Below are positions 6,118-7,289 of a stretch of 7,289 nt of DNA, one piece after another. A program made the translations under genes and the position numbers. This stretch comes from an uncultured Collinsella sp. (lineage in GTDB: Bacteria; Actinomycetota; Coriobacteriia; Coriobacteriales; Coriobacteriaceae), in NCBI GenBank assembly GCA_900545075.1, contig UQXT01000095.1, positions 1 to 7,289 on the forward strand, read 5' to 3'. The stretch's first letter is position 1. Each line of letters opens with the position of its first letter. The notes beneath the pieces are model-generated. The model saw only the letters and a list, made by a program, of their open reading frames with translations. It was not told the DNA's origin and made no database searches.

Positions 6118-6786
6118 GTGAAGCCGTCTCATTCCACCGGTCGTAACGTCATCGCCATTCTCGCCATACCCATCGTGATGCTCTTCCTTATCGTCATCAC
6201 GCCCTTTTCTTTTGGTATCGCCTCGCCCTTCGATCTTTGCGGGATGATCGACGCCGGCTCGCGTGCCACCTCGCTCTCCTTTGTCTGCCGTGGCGTGTTC
6301 TACGAATATGCAATTCCCACCGGAAGTTGGCAGTCCAAGTTACCGTTGCTCGGCAAGGTCGACGGATGCTCCCCCTATTTCTGCCTTGAACCTCAGGCGC
6401 TAAACTATCTAATCGACGACCAGCCACTCGACTCCATCACCCTCGCCTACGACTACGCACCAAACACCGATGAGCGCCACATGAACCAAGTCCTCGACAA
6501 GATGCTTGGACAGTGCGGGCTCACCGAGGAGACCGGTCGAACCATCTATAGCAACCAGAAATTAAAGCGAACAGAACTCCGCCGTGTCGGAAAAATCAAA
6601 GGGCGAAACGGGGCCGCCTACTGGGATGCCTGGGCAACACGCGACAAGGGCGAATTCGGACACAGCACCTATATGGTCACTGTCTACACCAAAGACGGAA
6701 TTAAGGACAATGTTGACGATTTCGCGTCATCCAAACTCGGCATCCCCAAAACAACCAAACCCGCCAGCCCGGATGAAATTCTGTAG
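6118..6786 (+). CDS. membrane-anchored extracytoplasmic protein, unknown function
   Basis: A 222-residue protein, family not recognised. Residues 1-9 are polar and basic (MKPSHSTGR), followed by a strong hydrophobic segment (about 10-35) that should anchor it with the C-terminus outside. The outer region has five cysteines (C41, C57, C84, C89, C133) and a basic patch (KLKRTELRRVGKIKGR, 148-163). The C-terminal region (about 166-207) alternates aromatic and charged residues. The start is the GTG at 6118, five bases after GAGGAG (6107-6112). The upstream in-frame TTG at 6100 has no such site, and the overlapping ATG at 6116 reads straight into TGA. It is divergent from 5212-5883, which has a similar size, topology and cysteine content, and both contain a GQC tripeptide after an acidic helix. 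Overall sequence similarity is not evident by eye. Codon use is somewhat less GC-biased than in clpB. Confidence 0.75.
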   Translation: MKPSHSTGRNVIAILAIPIVMLFLIVITPFSFGIASPFDLCGMIDAGSRATSLSFVCRGVFYEYAIPTGSWQSKLPLLGKVDGCSPYFCLEPQALNYLIDDQPLDSITLAYDYAPNTDERHMNQVLDKMLGQCGLTEETGRTIYSNQKLKRTELRRVGKIKGRNGAAYWDAWATRDKGEFGHSTYMVTVYTKDGIKDNVDDFASSKLGIPKTTKPASPDEIL

Positions 6787-6839
6787 AGACGCTCATTAGA
6801 ATGTCGTTCAACGAGCACGGCAACATCGAGCTCGCCCCC

Positions 6840-6874
6840 ACCACCACAAAGGGGACAGGAGCCTTTGTGATGAT
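6840..6874 (+). repeat. 35-bp palindromic repeat, copy 3 (degraded)
   Basis: Left arm ACCACCACAAAGG (6840-6852) is intact. The right arm reads CCTTTGTGATGAT (6862-6874), with two changes that weaken pairing at the base, and the loop has two more changes relative to copies 2 and 4. It is followed by CTTCGG, resembling the TTTTCG tail of the other copies. It begins 54 bases after the stop of the 6118-6786 gene. Confidence 0.75.
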
Positions 6875-6895
6875 CTTCGGCCCCGGCGTTCACCA

Positions 6896-6950
6896 TCTCG
6901 ATCTGTAACATCTAGCTGCCGTTTTGGACCTCAGATGTTACAGATCGAGA
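6896..6950. repeat. TCTCGATCTGTAACATCT palindrome, copy B
   Basis: An 18-base arm (6896-6913) is perfectly complementary to 6933-6950, with a loop of about 19 bases. It is the same palindrome as 5104-5158. Here it lies on the other side of its 35-bp partner (6840-6874), as the inverted arrangement would, but with a 21-base rather than a 10-base linker. Confidence 0.87.
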
Positions 6951-6975
6951 CGAAATGTTCAGCAGTTCCCGTTTA

Positions 6976-7031
6976 TCTAAATCTGTAATAACTACTCGGC
7001 AAATAAGGGTCTACCTGTTACAGAACGAGAC
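6976..7031. repeat. degraded ATCTGTAA palindrome, copy C
   Basis: It aligns without gaps to copy A: TCT.AATCTGTAA at 6976-6988 corresponds to 5104-5116, and TGTTACAG.(T/A)CGAGACA continuing to ACCG at 7037 corresponds to 5165. The arms have diverged (ATCTGTAATAAC against CCTGTTACAGAA), so little stem remains. The shared 62-base spacing and the 35-bp palindrome immediately downstream show that copies A and C are the same composite unit. Confidence 0.65.
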
Positions 7032-7040
7032 AAACCGCGG

Positions 7041-7075
7041 ACCACCACAAAGGTGCCTGTCCCCTTTGTGGTGGT
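7041..7075 (-). repeat. 35-bp palindromic repeat, copy 4
   Basis: Perfect 13-base arms (7041-7053 and 7063-7075) with loop TGCCTGTCC, the complement of the copy 2 loop. On the minus strand the whole 35-bp unit is identical to copy 2. On the plus strand it is followed by TTTTCGACA, so it could terminate plus-strand transcription. Confidence 0.9.
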
Positions 7076-7082
7076 TTTCGAC

Positions 7083-7113
7083 AAAAAGAAGCCGCCCCGA
7101 TAACAGAGGCGGC
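7083..7113 (-). terminator. rho-independent terminator of the rightmost gene
   Basis: On the minus strand, GCCGCC (complement of 7108-7113) pairs with GGCGGC (complement of 7091-7096) and is followed by TTCTTTTT. It is oriented to end transcription of the minus-strand gene whose stop is at 7252, leaving a 3' untranslated region of about 140 bases that contains the large inverted repeat at 7169-7240. Confidence 0.8.
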
Positions 7114-7168
7114 ATCAAGCAAGTCTATTTATTAGCGTTTCTCAAGACCCAACGAGAACGTCGCGATA

Positions 7169-7240
7169 GCCCCGGCCACACCTTTCCCTCGGGCGACCCT
7201 CGCGAAGCGCGTGAACACGAGGGAAAGGTGTGGCCGGGGC
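7169..7240. repeat. perfect 23-bp inverted repeat
   Basis: Positions 7169-7191 are the exact complement of 7218-7240 (outer part GCCCCGGCCACACC, inner part TTTCCCTCG). The 26-base spacer contains a small CGC-GAA-GCG hairpin. It begins 11 bases after the stop of the rightmost gene. No T-run follows on either strand, and a conventional terminator lies further on, so it looks like an inserted palindromic element rather than the terminator itself. Its sequence is unrelated to the other palindromes in the window. Confidence 0.9.
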
Positions 7241-7251
7241 GTACAGCAGAG

Positions 7252-7289
7252 TTACTCGGCAGCGGCCTTGAACTTGTTGTAGTTGATCA
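7252..7289 (-). CDS. 3' end of an unidentified protein gene (partial)
   Basis: On the minus strand the last 11 codons read INYNKFKAAAE and stop at TAA (complement of 7252-7254). The codons (AAC, AAG, TTC, GCC) are of the kind favoured in clpB, and a terminator follows at 7083-7113, which supports a real gene end. The fragment is too short to identify the product. Confidence 0.55.
   Translation of the reverse strand, partial: INYNKFKAAAE

Larger units (their letters stand above)
6787..7251. other. gene-poor region packed with hairpins
   Basis: These 465 bases separate the stops of two convergent genes. They hold two 35-bp palindromes, one good and one degraded ATCTGTAACATC palindrome, a minus-strand terminator and a perfect 23-bp inverted repeat (each listed separately). 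The only open frame of note is a 35-codon plus-strand one at 6801-6908 with no ribosome site, which runs through a palindrome. I see no tRNA or other RNA gene. Confidence 0.7.

Noticed and set aside
5802..6146. 114-codon plus-strand frame with a TTTKGTGTFVVVF segment
   Set aside because: It runs antisense to the start of the 5212-5883 gene and through the palindrome at 5973-6007. The segment is simply the palindrome translated.
5169..7075. CRISPR array
   Set aside because: The repeats are palindromes in both orientations, with spacings from about 165 to 830 bases that include whole genes. There are no regular spacers and no cas genes.

Overview
The window looks like a piece of a high-GC Gram-positive chromosome. 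The best fit is a Coriobacteriia gut actinobacterium, Collinsella-like. This rests on the ClpB sequence, the single-pass anchored proteins with acidic tails, GTG starts, and the dispersed GGGGACAGGCACC-type palindromes, which I associate with Collinsella from memory. No search was run, so the taxon is an inference.

Layout, left to right. Positions 1-98 hold the 3' end of an unidentified plus-strand gene, followed by one weak and one strong terminator-like hairpin. A 500-residue single-pass membrane protein (335-1837, plus) has an acidic cytoplasmic tail and a large extracytoplasmic part. It converges on a 64-residue proline/acid-rich small protein (1970-2164, minus), with a long perfect-armed hairpin between them. 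A rho-independent terminator (2217-2253, minus) closes clpB, which fills 2299-4926 on the minus strand and is complete and apparently intact. Upstream of clpB is an AT-rich region with an inverted repeat, then a block of palindromic repeats. Next come two divergent genes for small membrane-anchored, cysteine-containing proteins of unknown function (5212-5883 minus, 6118-6786 plus). Positions 6787-7251 carry no convincing gene but hold five hairpins and a terminator. The window ends in the last 11 codons of an unidentified minus-strand gene (7252-7289).

On the minus strand the order is 5212-5883 gene, clpB, 64-aa gene. The gaps contain terminators or hairpins, so these look like single-gene transcription units rather than an operon. 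ClpB is the only confidently named gene: a heat-shock disaggregase that works with DnaK. The other genes give no clear functional link to it.

The most distinctive signal is the intergenic DNA. A 35-bp palindrome with arms ACCACCACAAAGG/CCTTTGTGGTGGT occurs four times in about 1.9 kb. A second palindrome (TCTCGATCTGTAACATCT and its complement) occurs two or three times, in a composite arrangement next to the first. Two unrelated long hairpins occur elsewhere. All lie outside the recognised genes. No transposase or CRISPR array was seen.
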